The position numbers were made by a program, and so were the translations under genes. The notes below the pieces were generated by a model. The model saw only the letters and a list, made by a program, of their open reading frames with translations. It made no database searches and was not told the DNA's origin. A DNA stretch of 64,000 bases from Alistipes shahii WAL 8301 (lineage in GTDB: Bacteria > Bacteroidota > Bacteroidia > Bacteroidales > Rikenellaceae). Shown piece after piece: positions 35,055-43,294 of this stretch. The first letter of the stretch is position 1. Every line of letters begins with the position of its first letter. The stretch spans positions 1,860,001 through 1,924,000 of the forward strand of contig NZ_CP102253.1 of NCBI RefSeq assembly GCF_025145845.1, in the 5' to 3' direction.

Positions 35055-35888
35055 GGTCGGGGGCAACACCCGGCGGGACTCTGTACTACAACAAGGAGAA
35101 AGTAGACCGGGATGAAGCTGAAATCCTCTATTGGCAAAAGATGCTGGAGCCGTTCGACAAACACAGGCGAATGGATGTCGACGCCTGCATGGAGAGTTTC
35201 CTGCCGTACCTCGAAGCCAACCGACGGATGACCAATACGGTCTTCCATGTTTTGCCGAACCCCTCACCGGAGGACAAACTGACAGACGGACAGCTCCGGG
35301 AAATCGCCTGCGAGTACATGGAGCGCATGAGTGCCCTGACCGATGACGGCTATGGTGTCGGAACGCCGTTCAAGTCGAGTCGTATCGGAAAGGATATCGG
35401 CTATAAGGCCTTCAAAGTATTACGGGATGTCGAAAGACAAACTGAAAGAACCGGGAGCGCTCGACCAACGGCGACAAACAGTCAAAGATGCCATGAGCCC
35501 GCATAACACGCGGGAAGAGTTCCGGCGGCTGCTCAAAACGGAAAACATCGACGCAATCTTCCGCATCAATCCGATTGGCAGAATCTACGGCGTGACGTTT
35601 ATCGACCACAATGCAGGTATCGTCGCCAACGGATCGGTACTGGGAAAGGAGTTTTCAGCCAATGTCTTCAACGACTTGTATCCGGCACCGAAAGAGGAAT
35701 GTCAGGTTGCAGAACAGCGATATCCGGAACGAAAACTCGACCCGCAAAGTCATACGACCAATCCCCTGACCGAAGCTGCCGACACCCTATTGGATTTGGC
35801 TGATACGAAGGCGTATGAGGAACAGCAAAGGATAATACAGAGGCGAAAAAACGAAAACCGCATCAATAACATATTGTTTATCGTATAA
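35039..35888 (+). pseudogene. Relaxase (MobB type), deleted and frameshifted
   Basis: The first frame starts like Bacteroidetes relaxases (MVANIRSGATPGGTLYYNKEK ... LTDGQLREIACEYMERM). It then jumps straight to a segment normally near the C-terminal half (ALTDDGYGVGTPFKSSRIGK). The central part with the catalytic HxH metal site is missing. Near 35416-35422 the frame shifts: GYKAF continues in another frame as KYYGMSKDKLKEPG. That frame ends with a normal relaxase tail (RIYGVTFIDHNAGIVANGSV, LGKEFSANVF). The product cannot nick DNA. The original family length of roughly 400 residues is inferred. Confidence 0.82.
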
Positions 35889-35963
35889 ATCCTTGAAATT
35901 AAAACAGGTATGTCGGTTTGAAACATATTCGACCGAAGATGTCTGACTTACGCGTTATCCGGT

Positions 35964-36852
35964 TCATGCCGTATTCTTTTTTTTTGGGAGGGGGGGGGAA
36001 GACGAAGGGTGTCGACGCCCGAACAAGTAATGTAATACTATAGAAAGAAGCAATACCAAGAGCATGCCGAGGAACATGTCGTCATATCCCCGGTATTTCA
36101 CGAGTAATCCTGCTAAAATCCTCCCAATGCAATCCCGAAATCGAAAGCCACGAAAAACGTAGAGCTTGCGGCACCTCGTCTTTCGACAAGCATGGCCATG
36201 GTCTGCAGGGCAGACTGCACAGCTCCGAAACTGTATCCCAGCAGTGCTGCCACAACAACAGGTAGCACGGTATGTTGTGCGCGAATACCAGCAGAAGTAT
36301 CCCGGTGATAATAGCTGCATTTCCTGTGTACACCAGTCGCGCCTCACCGGACTTACCACCACACGTCCCAGCTACGGCAATGCCGATGAAATAAATACCT
36401 TCGCTGGGCAGACAGTGGAGTACGGCATAGATCGCGACATATACCTCGACTACTCCGTATGCCATCATGAAGAAGAGTTGTGTAACAGCGGCCGGCACGG
36501 ACATCGGTTCGAACAATTCGCCGAGCTTTAACGGCGTGTCGACTGTGGCGATGCCTGCCGAGATGAAATACCCCATCGGGACGAACGCCACTCCTGCCAG
36601 TCCGCATATAAGGACGAGGCGACGGCCTTGAGTGTCGACGAGCCATCCTACGAAGGGTCTCGACAGGATGGGCGCGATGCTGAACAACGCTGTTGCCAAA
36701 TCTATGGTACGGCATCTCCGCCCAGAGAGGAGATAAAAAAGGGGAACGTGGGCAGCAGCGCATGAAAGTTAATGAAAATGAGGAAATTAACCAGGCATGT
36801 CTTGATGAAAGAGCCGATCCATAGTTTGGGAAAGTCTTCCGTTCTGTTCATA
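35964..36852 (-). pseudogene. MFS transporter, degraded by several frameshifts
   Basis: The start (MNRTEDFPKLWIGSFIKTC ... LLPTFPFFISSLGGDAV) stops at 36712. The next part continues in a different frame (ATALFSIAPILSRPFVGWLV, then DTQGRRLVLICGLAG), as expected after loss of one base near 36711. Further shifts follow: after NIPCYLLL the correct reading changes frame, and the ending (ILAGLLVKYRGYDDMFLGML) is in a third frame. The 3' end carries T8 and G9 runs at 35978-35998. At least three frameshifts make it non-functional. Substrate unknown. Confidence 0.8.
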
Positions 36853-37184
36853 TTGCTATTAACAAAAAAGGGTCAAATCAGGTCTCTAAAAATACAGCTC
36901 TGATTAATTAAGATTTCGATCTTTTGCACAGAGACAAAATATTCAGAGTGGATTATTTTACGGAGTTTTTCCGTATTAAGGACTATGAAACAGAGCAATC
37001 AGGATGCAGCCAAGGTGCCTTCTATAGTCTGGCAACTAAAATTGGCCTTATTATGTACGATTTTCGCCCTGTGAGGAATGAGGTCTGCGTATATTTGAAA
37101 TATCATTTGGAACTTGCCGTATCTGGTATTTTTGAACGTCGAGAGGGTTCCAATGACACCAACCTTAAATTTCAACCTCAAATT
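36853..37184 (+). promoter_or_regulatory. Intergenic region with promoter of the SGNH/FISUMP lipoprotein gene
   Basis: TTTG at 37106-37109 and TATTTTTG at 37127-37134 are 17 bases apart and match the Bacteroidetes consensus. The lipoprotein ATG at 37185 follows 50 bases later. An open frame extends upstream to 36924, but its sequence does not resemble a signal peptide or domain. The rest of the 332-base gap shows no gene. Confidence 0.6.
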
Positions 37185-39992
37185 ATGGAGAAACTGCGAC
37201 TCTTAACACTTTTATTTTTGACGGTGGTTATCGCGGCCTGTCAAAAAGATCCCACGCAGAATGGATCATCTGATCCGGATGTGGTCTCATTCCAGGGATC
37301 GGTTTCATTCAAGACTGTGGACCCGGCTGAAAAAGGGCTTGATCTGATCTGGAATGCCGATGTAGACCGGATCGGGCTGTTTGCAGCCGACGGCGAGACC
37401 GTCGAGCATGCCAATATTTATTATGCGGCCTTTTCATCGGCGGCAAATACGCAGTTCGTCTGTCCTTCGCAGGACCGGCGAATCGTGTGGAGCGCCGGTG
37501 CTGCCTCACGCGATTTCTACGCCTATTATCCTTATCGTACGACATACGATGATTTGACGGCTGTTCCGGTGGCGATTGCTGCGAAACAGAAAGGAGCGCC
37601 GGGCGCTACGAAGCATCTGAAAAAACTGGTCAATTTATATGCCGTGAGCAAGGGTGTGAAAGATCCTGTCGAAACCGTATCCTTGCCATTCGAAAGCGTT
37701 GCTGCGGTCATCGAACTCCGACTTGCCGCCGACCGGACATTATCGGATGTCAAGAACATAACGTTGCGCAGTATCGACGGCGGGATATTGGCTTTCGAAA
37801 CGGGGTCGCTGAATCTGCGGAACGGGGCGGTAACACCCGGAGAGCAGACGGCAGCCGAGATAAACTATGAAATCGAAGGACAAGCGACGATTTCACGCAC
37901 GCCGACGAGCTTTTTCCTGGCTGTGAATCCCGTAGAAGCTGGAAAAACGCTGGAAGTGCTGGTCGATTACGGAGAAAAGCATCTGTCGCTGGGATCGGTG
38001 ACCGTTCCCGAAACCGGAATTCCTGCCGGACGGTTGACCATATTCTCATTGGGTTACGAATTTCCACAGCGCATCGCGGAGGACTTGAGCGCTAACGGTA
38101 CGGCGAACACTTATCTGATAACCAAACCCGGTACGACCTATAAGTTCCGTGCAACGACCAAGGGCAACGGGGTGCCGCGCACCTACTCGTACTCGGTAGA
38201 CGGCCATCCGGTAACCAAATCCTACTCCGAGACTGATCTGGCTATCAAGCCTATGGCGGCAAAACTCGTGTGGTACAATTCGCCGAAAACGGCCGACGGC
38301 TGGGTACGCGAAAGCCCCGTGACTATCGAATCCGTAGAGTATGACGACTGGGAAGGTAACGTCTACTTCACTACCCCGGCCGAGTTCGTTCCCGGCAATG
38401 CCCTGATTGCAGCTTATGATGCCGGCGGCGAAGTCCTTTGGAGCTGGAATATCTGGGCTGTCGAGAATTACGATTGCGACGCCGAAGCGCGACAGGTCGG
38501 CCGTTATATGATGATGGACCGTAATCTGGGCGCCATGGCGGGACGCGAGGCGATGAACTCCTCGGATAAACGCGTTGCGGCTTGGGCTTTAGGCAACTAT
38601 TATCAGTGGGGGCGCAAGGACCCGTTCCCGGCAGCTGCGGAGTACGACGACACGGGATTCGGCAGCGAGATGTACTGGGGACTTCCAACTTATACGCCTA
38701 TTGAAGAATTGCAGCAGGATTATTCCTCCGAGAGTTGGGGCGCTCGGAACATGATGTTCGGCAAGATCGGGGCAAATAACGCCTATGCCGTGGGTGACAA
38801 GGCTGTTGACGACGCCGTTGCCCTGTCTGTGAAATATCCCTACCGTTGGATGGCCAAAGAGGTCAGCGGCGTTCAGGCCGACAACTGGCACACCCCCTCC
38901 TATTCGTGGTTCAATAATACAGGTTCGGCTGAGAATCAGACCGGATGGTTCTGGTTGTGGGGAAGCGAATACGTCGGCGACAATCTGAAGAGCATTTACG
39001 ACCCGTGTCCCGCGGGCTGGAAAGTGGCGCCGCCCGAAGCCCTCGATTTCGCCCTCGGCAACGTTGCGGAACTCGATGAAAAACCGTTCGGGCGTTACTC
39101 CCGTGCATACGATCTCTATTTCCCCTATACCGGACAGCGGCAGTCAGCCTTCAACGGCAGCCATATCCGTTCGCTCACCAACAAGATGCTCGTGCTGACC
39201 AGTTCCAGCGCCAGCGGCAACTATTACCCGGTCCAGGGTGGCCTGGGCGGATATTCGTCCTACAACTCGTATACGGGAGCCGGCTACCAGCTGCGCTGCG
39301 TTCGCGAGCAGACGACGGCAATGCCCAAAGGGCGTCTGGAGGGTCCGCGAGCCGTACTGATCGGCAACTCCATTACGGAAGTATGGCAGGGACGTACCGA
39401 CAACAAGACCTTCTTTTCCGACAACGACTACCTGCCCAAGGGCATCAGCGGTCAGACCTCGCTCCAGATCAGCGCGCGTTTTTACAACGACGTAATTGTC
39501 AACGATCCGGCGTGCGTGGTTATCGCCTGCGGGGTTAACGACCTGGCTGAAAACGACGGCCAGCCCTGCTCGATAGAACGAGTTTTCGCAGACATCCGGC
39601 TGATGGCCGAAACAGGCGCTGCAAGAGGTTTCAAGGTAGTCATTGGCTCGACGCCCCCGGCCAACCGGATCTGGTGGCAGAGCGAGGAATGGAATGCCGC
39701 TCATGCCGATCTTGGACAGCGCGTTGTCGAGTTAAACAGGCTGCTGAAACAGTATGCCGAAGAGAGGGGCTTCGTTTATGCCGACTACCATTCTGCGCTC
39801 AAAGACGATCAGAACGGACTGAAACTCGAATACTCCTGGACACCGGACGACCGTGTGCATCCCAGTGCGGCAGGTTATGCCGTAATGGAGAAAATCCTTA
39901 AGAAAGCCGTCGACAAAGCACTCTTCGATCCAAATGCAACTGACGGCGACGGACAGATTGATGACCTCGACAAATGGGAAGGCTGGGAGTAA
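37185..39992 (+). CDS. Lipoprotein: fimbrillin-like, FISUMP and SGNH hydrolase domains
   Basis: From ATG 37185 the 935-residue protein has a lipobox (TVVIAACQKDP). A fimbrillin/Mfa-like region follows (about 25-320: VDRIGLFAADGE, RDFYAYYPY). A FISUMP domain comes next (about 425-705: VLWSWNIWAVENY, MMDRNLGAM, YYQWGRKDPFPAA, SIYDPCPAGWKVAPPEA, YQLRCVRE). The C-terminus is an SGNH hydrolase (about 715-915) with block I LIGNSITEVWQ, block II KGISGQTSLQ, block III ACGVNDL and block V DDRVHPSAAGY. All catalytic residues are present, so it is probably a surface esterase, for example a deacetylase. The last residues (TDGDGQIDDLDKW) look like a spacer. ATG 37185 was chosen for the signal peptide. Confidence 0.85.
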   Translation: MEKLRLLTLLFLTVVIAACQKDPTQNGSSDPDVVSFQGSVSFKTVDPAEKGLDLIWNADVDRIGLFAADGETVEHANIYYAAFSSAANTQFVCPSQDRRIVWSAGAASRDFYAYYPYRTTYDDLTAVPVAIAAKQKGAPGATKHLKKLVNLYAVSKGVKDPVETVSLPFESVAAVIELRLAADRTLSDVKNITLRSIDGGILAFETGSLNLRNGAVTPGEQTAAEINYEIEGQATISRTPTSFFLAVNPVEAGKTLEVLVDYGEKHLSLGSVTVPETGIPAGRLTIFSLGYEFPQRIAEDLSANGTANTYLITKPGTTYKFRATTKGNGVPRTYSYSVDGHPVTKSYSETDLAIKPMAAKLVWYNSPKTADGWVRESPVTIESVEYDDWEGNVYFTTPAEFVPGNALIAAYDAGGEVLWSWNIWAVENYDCDAEARQVGRYMMMDRNLGAMAGREAMNSSDKRVAAWALGNYYQWGRKDPFPAAAEYDDTGFGSEMYWGLPTYTPIEELQQDYSSESWGARNMMFGKIGANNAYAVGDKAVDDAVALSVKYPYRWMAKEVSGVQADNWHTPSYSWFNNTGSAENQTGWFWLWGSEYVGDNLKSIYDPCPAGWKVAPPEALDFALGNVAELDEKPFGRYSRAYDLYFPYTGQRQSAFNGSHIRSLTNKMLVLTSSSASGNYYPVQGGLGGYSSYNSYTGAGYQLRCVREQTTAMPKGRLEGPRAVLIGNSITEVWQGRTDNKTFFSDNDYLPKGISGQTSLQISARFYNDVIVNDPACVVIACGVNDLAENDGQPCSIERVFADIRLMAETGAARGFKVVIGSTPPANRIWWQSEEWNAAHADLGQRVVELNRLLKQYAEERGFVYADYHSALKDDQNGLKLEYSWTPDDRVHPSAAGYAVMEKILKKAVDKALFDPNATDGDGQIDDLDKWEGWE

Positions 39993-40013
39993 CCTTAAAA
40001 TATTTAGAACACG

Positions 40014-42233
40014 ATGAAACGAAACTATATAATTCTGTTGGCCGCCTTGCTGACGGTCGCATGCGCCGGAAACGGCGACACCATGTCGCCGACACCGCAG
40101 GAGGGCGAGATCCTTTTCTCGGGATCAACTGTCGGTCCCAAAGTCCGGACCTCCTATGAGGATACGGAAACAGCGCTCCGGGTGAACTGGGTCAAAAACG
40201 ATCTGATCGGCCTTTTCGCCGAGTCCGGCGGCAAGAACCTGGGAGCCAATTTCGCCTACAAGGCGGCTGTGTCGGGAGCGACGAGCGATTTTACAGCTGC
40301 TTCCCGGCTCAATGTGATCCGCTGGGCTGATGAAACGTCCGATCACGATTTCTATGCCTACTATCCCTATACGGACAGAGCCGCAGTCGATGTAACGGCC
40401 ATCCCGGTGTCGGTGCCCGCTGTGCAGACTCGTTCGGAAAGCGATCCGTTGGCGACTTTGGCAGCCCATGATTTTCTCTATGCCGTTACGTGCGGGATCA
40501 AAAAGGGCGACAACGCCGTCAACCTGCAATTCAAACATCTTTTTTCAGCACTCGAAATCCGGCTGACGACCGACCTGCGGGCGAAACTCGAGGGCGTGAT
40601 TTTCCGTTGCGTCTCGAACGAAAATGCCGCCGTGTCGATGGAAAACGCCACGGTCGATCTGCGCACAGGTGAAGTGAACGTCTCCGAAGCTGTGGTTTCC
40701 AATGCCGTGCGACTCGACTGTTCAGGCAATACGTCCGACACCGAGGCACTGGTGCTGCATTTGGTCGTAACACCCGGACATGCCGGTGAAACATTCGAAG
40801 CCGTCGCTCTCGTCAATGGCAAAGAGTACATCTTCGCCACCGTGAAGGCTCCGGCCGACGGCGGTATTCCGACGGGCAAAACGGTGGTCGTCGAAGGAGA
40901 GGCTACGCTCGACCCCGAGGATGCGCTTCCCGTCATTGATCTGAGTGCCGAGGGCACGGCCAATACCTATTATGCCGATGCGGCCAATACATTCTACCGC
41001 TTCCGTGCCGACGTGAAGGGCAACGGCAAGGCGCTGACCTGCGGCGGCCTCTCCTACACGGAGGAGGACCTCCGGATCGAGCCGAAAGCAGCCCTCGTAC
41101 TGTGGTACAGTTGTTTGCAGACGAGCTATTTGCCATGGATACAGGCGTCGCCCGTGGTGCTCAGCAGCGTGAAATTCAAGAAAGATGGCTATATTTATTT
41201 CGATACGCCCGAAACTTTCGTCAACGGCAATGTGGTGATCGTGGCGATCGACAAGGAGCTCGGCTATGATCAGATCGAAGCCGATGCGGACAAGCGCATT
41301 ACGAACGCCGAGGTGCTCTGGAGCTGGAATATCGTTTTCTCGGAGGGGTATGACCCCGACGCTGCGGAGAACTGGATCGTGAAAGGCGGCTATACATGGA
41401 TGAATCGAGATCTGGGAGCTTTGATTGATCCCGAACAAGCGTATATCGGCGGTCAGCTGAACAATGTCGCTTTGGCCTCGACCACGGGCAATTGTTACCA
41501 ATGGGGACGCAAAGACCCGTTCCCTGGCTTGCCGGACTATACGAGTGTACAAGTCAGTTATATGACCGGATTATGGTTCGCTCCTGCCTATACGCCAATT
41601 CCCGCGCTGGACAGAGGTACTTTTGAAGCATGGGGCCGAGAGGCGCATCACCAGATTATCGGCAATACGAAGGCGACGGTCGCCATCGACATCAACACGG
41701 CGCTCGGAACGGGTTATGTGTCGCAGGATGCATTCGACCTGGGCCGGGCCAACCCCCACCTCTGGCTTTACAAGAATGAAAATTACCTGACCGATAAGGC
41801 CGGATTGGCTGCATGGGGCAATCCATCGAAGGACGCGCACGGTGTGAAGACGATTTACGACCCGTGTCCCCCGGGATGGAAAGTGATGAGCAGCCAGGCC
41901 TGGATAGCGCTGACAGACAATGAAACACCCGATGCCGTAGTGGCTACGACGATGCGCGGAATCCTGCTGGACAATAAGTGGTATTTTCCGCTGACCGGAG
42001 GTGCGCAGCATGTGCGCAACTCGGATGGGGGATCCAATGGCTATACCGGAAGTTGCGGTGTGGAAGTTTGTACGGCTTATTACATGGATGGCCCTGATTA
42101 TTCCCCCTGGGGGCGGGTCGGAGCTTTCAAGGCTGCTCCGAACTACAAAGAAGGAGACAGTGTCACCTGTCAGTCTCAGAATACCTATTCCGACCGAGGG
42201 GCGTCGGTTCGCTGCATCCGGATTGACGAGTAG
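40014..42233 (+). CDS. Lipoprotein: fimbrillin-like and FISUMP domains
   Basis: The 739-residue protein has a lipobox (LAALLTVACAGNG). A fimbrillin/Mfa-like N-terminal half carries LFSGSTVGPKVRTSYEDTE, DLIGLFAESGGK and DFYAYYPYTDR. The FISUMP domain has VLWSWNIVFSEGYDPD, WMNRDLGALIDP, CYQWGRKDPFPGLPD, TIYDPCPPGWKVMS and ASVRCIRIDE. It is a paralogue of the preceding protein without the hydrolase. The genes are 21 bases apart and co-transcribed up to the terminator at 42251. A surface adhesin or binding role is likely from the family; the ligand is unknown. Confidence 0.8.
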   Translation: MKRNYIILLAALLTVACAGNGDTMSPTPQEGEILFSGSTVGPKVRTSYEDTETALRVNWVKNDLIGLFAESGGKNLGANFAYKAAVSGATSDFTAASRLNVIRWADETSDHDFYAYYPYTDRAAVDVTAIPVSVPAVQTRSESDPLATLAAHDFLYAVTCGIKKGDNAVNLQFKHLFSALEIRLTTDLRAKLEGVIFRCVSNENAAVSMENATVDLRTGEVNVSEAVVSNAVRLDCSGNTSDTEALVLHLVVTPGHAGETFEAVALVNGKEYIFATVKAPADGGIPTGKTVVVEGEATLDPEDALPVIDLSAEGTANTYYADAANTFYRFRADVKGNGKALTCGGLSYTEEDLRIEPKAALVLWYSCLQTSYLPWIQASPVVLSSVKFKKDGYIYFDTPETFVNGNVVIVAIDKELGYDQIEADADKRITNAEVLWSWNIVFSEGYDPDAAENWIVKGGYTWMNRDLGALIDPEQAYIGGQLNNVALASTTGNCYQWGRKDPFPGLPDYTSVQVSYMTGLWFAPAYTPIPALDRGTFEAWGREAHHQIIGNTKATVAIDINTALGTGYVSQDAFDLGRANPHLWLYKNENYLTDKAGLAAWGNPSKDAHGVKTIYDPCPPGWKVMSSQAWIALTDNETPDAVVATTMRGILLDNKWYFPLTGGAQHVRNSDGGSNGYTGSCGVEVCTAYYMDGPDYSPWGRVGAFKAAPNYKEGDSVTCQSQNTYSDRGASVRCIRIDE

Positions 42234-42250
42234 CAGACCTGCAACGGAAA

Positions 42251-42280
42251 AAGCAGCGGCATCGGAAGATGCCGCTGCTT
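42251..42280. terminator. Strong bidirectional hairpin terminator
   Basis: A 13-bp perfect stem (AAGCAGCGGCATC with GATGCCGCTGCTT, loop GGAA) sits between convergent genes. The T run is short on the plus side and five T on the minus side. Confidence 0.8.
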
Positions 42281-42302
42281 TCGTATGGATGCCGACCGCC
42301 GT

Positions 42303-43283
42303 TTACAACAGAAATCCGACCGAAAAGAGAAACGTGTCGTTGAGCGGATTGAATTTATCGCCGCCCAAGCGCCATGCGGCGTCGCACCGCACGGGGCCTG
42401 CAATGAATCCGCAACCCAACGAAGCGTAATTGCCTGTTCCTTTGTTCTTCTGACCGAAGTGGTATCCGCCGCGCACGACACCGTGCCGAAAAAAGGTGTA
42501 TTCGGCTCCTGCGGCCAAACCGGTGATCCCTCCCCGGAACTGGTGGCTCAAATCAAGAGCGATGCCGAGCACGTGGTTCGAGCGAAAAGGCAGGTGGAGC
42601 GAACCTCCGAGCGACCCACGTATCGGCAGGCCACAGCGCTCTCCGTCGGAGGCTTTCACATCGGGGCCGATGTCGGCCAGCCGCAGCCCGACGATCCAGC
42701 GGGCACCCTCCACAGCGCGGAGCGTCCCGCGATAGGCCGCACCGATATCGAACGAGACGCCTTGCATCGGTTTCTCCCCGAATCCCTGATCGGAACGGAC
42801 GTAACGGGCCGTCAGCGAAAACGCCAGATTCCGGCCGATCCGACGGCCGTAACCGACCTCTGCCGAAAGGTCTTGCGGACGGGCCGTTCCGGCGGGAAAT
42901 CCCTGTTCGTCGGTCAACCCGACCGAAGGTCCGCGGAAATAACGCACTCCGGCCAACAGGGCGTTCCGCGAGTCGGGAGTATAAAATCCCCCCACGCCGT
43001 AAAGCACATTGGCGCTGTCGAAAGCCGTATTCCAAGGTCCGGAGAACAGAGTGCCTCCGGCATGTCGTTCGCCGATGAGACTTAACGCGGCATTGGTGTA
43101 AACGGCCAACGGATTGTCCGTAACTGCTGTCGCGGCCCCTGCCATACCGGCTGTACGGGCATTGGTTTCCAGGCCGAGGAACGGCATGATCCCGGCATCA
43201 GTGGTCTGGGCTTGCGCCGCATAACCGCCTGTCGCGAAAAGAAATGTCGCGGAAAAGTATCTGATTGATTGGCAGATAGACAT
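42303..43283 (-). CDS. PorV/PorQ family outer-membrane protein
   Basis: From ATG 43283 the protein has 326 residues with a signal peptide (SATFLFATGGYAAQAQ). The family signature near the N-terminus is FLGLETNARTAGMAGAATAV, then AVYTNAALSL. The rest is alternating beta-strand sequence ending with an outer-membrane-type aromatic terminus (TFLFSVGFLL). PorV-type barrels shuttle T9SS cargo from the translocon to the attachment complex; PorQ-like relatives have related roles. It starts 11 bases after the stop of a protease that carries a T9SS tail, which supports a shared pathway. The open frame extends 18 codons upstream but lacks signal-peptide character. Confidence 0.85.
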   Translation of the reverse strand: MSICQSIRYFSATFLFATGGYAAQAQTTDAGIMPFLGLETNARTAGMAGAATAVTDNPLAVYTNAALSLIGERHAGGTLFSGPWNTAFDSANVLYGVGGFYTPDSRNALLAGVRYFRGPSVGLTDEQGFPAGTARPQDLSAEVGYGRRIGRNLAFSLTARYVRSDQGFGEKPMQGVSFDIGAAYRGTLRAVEGARWIVGLRLADIGPDVKASDGERCGLPIRGSLGGSLHLPFRSNHVLGIALDLSHQFRGGITGLAAGAEYTFFRHGVVRGGYHFGQKNKGTGNYASLGCGFIAGPVRCDAAWRLGGDKFNPLNDTFLFSVGFLL

Positions 43284-43294
43284 GATGTTTGCGG

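Noticed and set aside
36924..37184. In-frame extension of the SGNH/FISUMP gene by 87 codons
   Set aside because: It lies upstream of a good promoter and would bury the lipoprotein signal peptide inside the protein.
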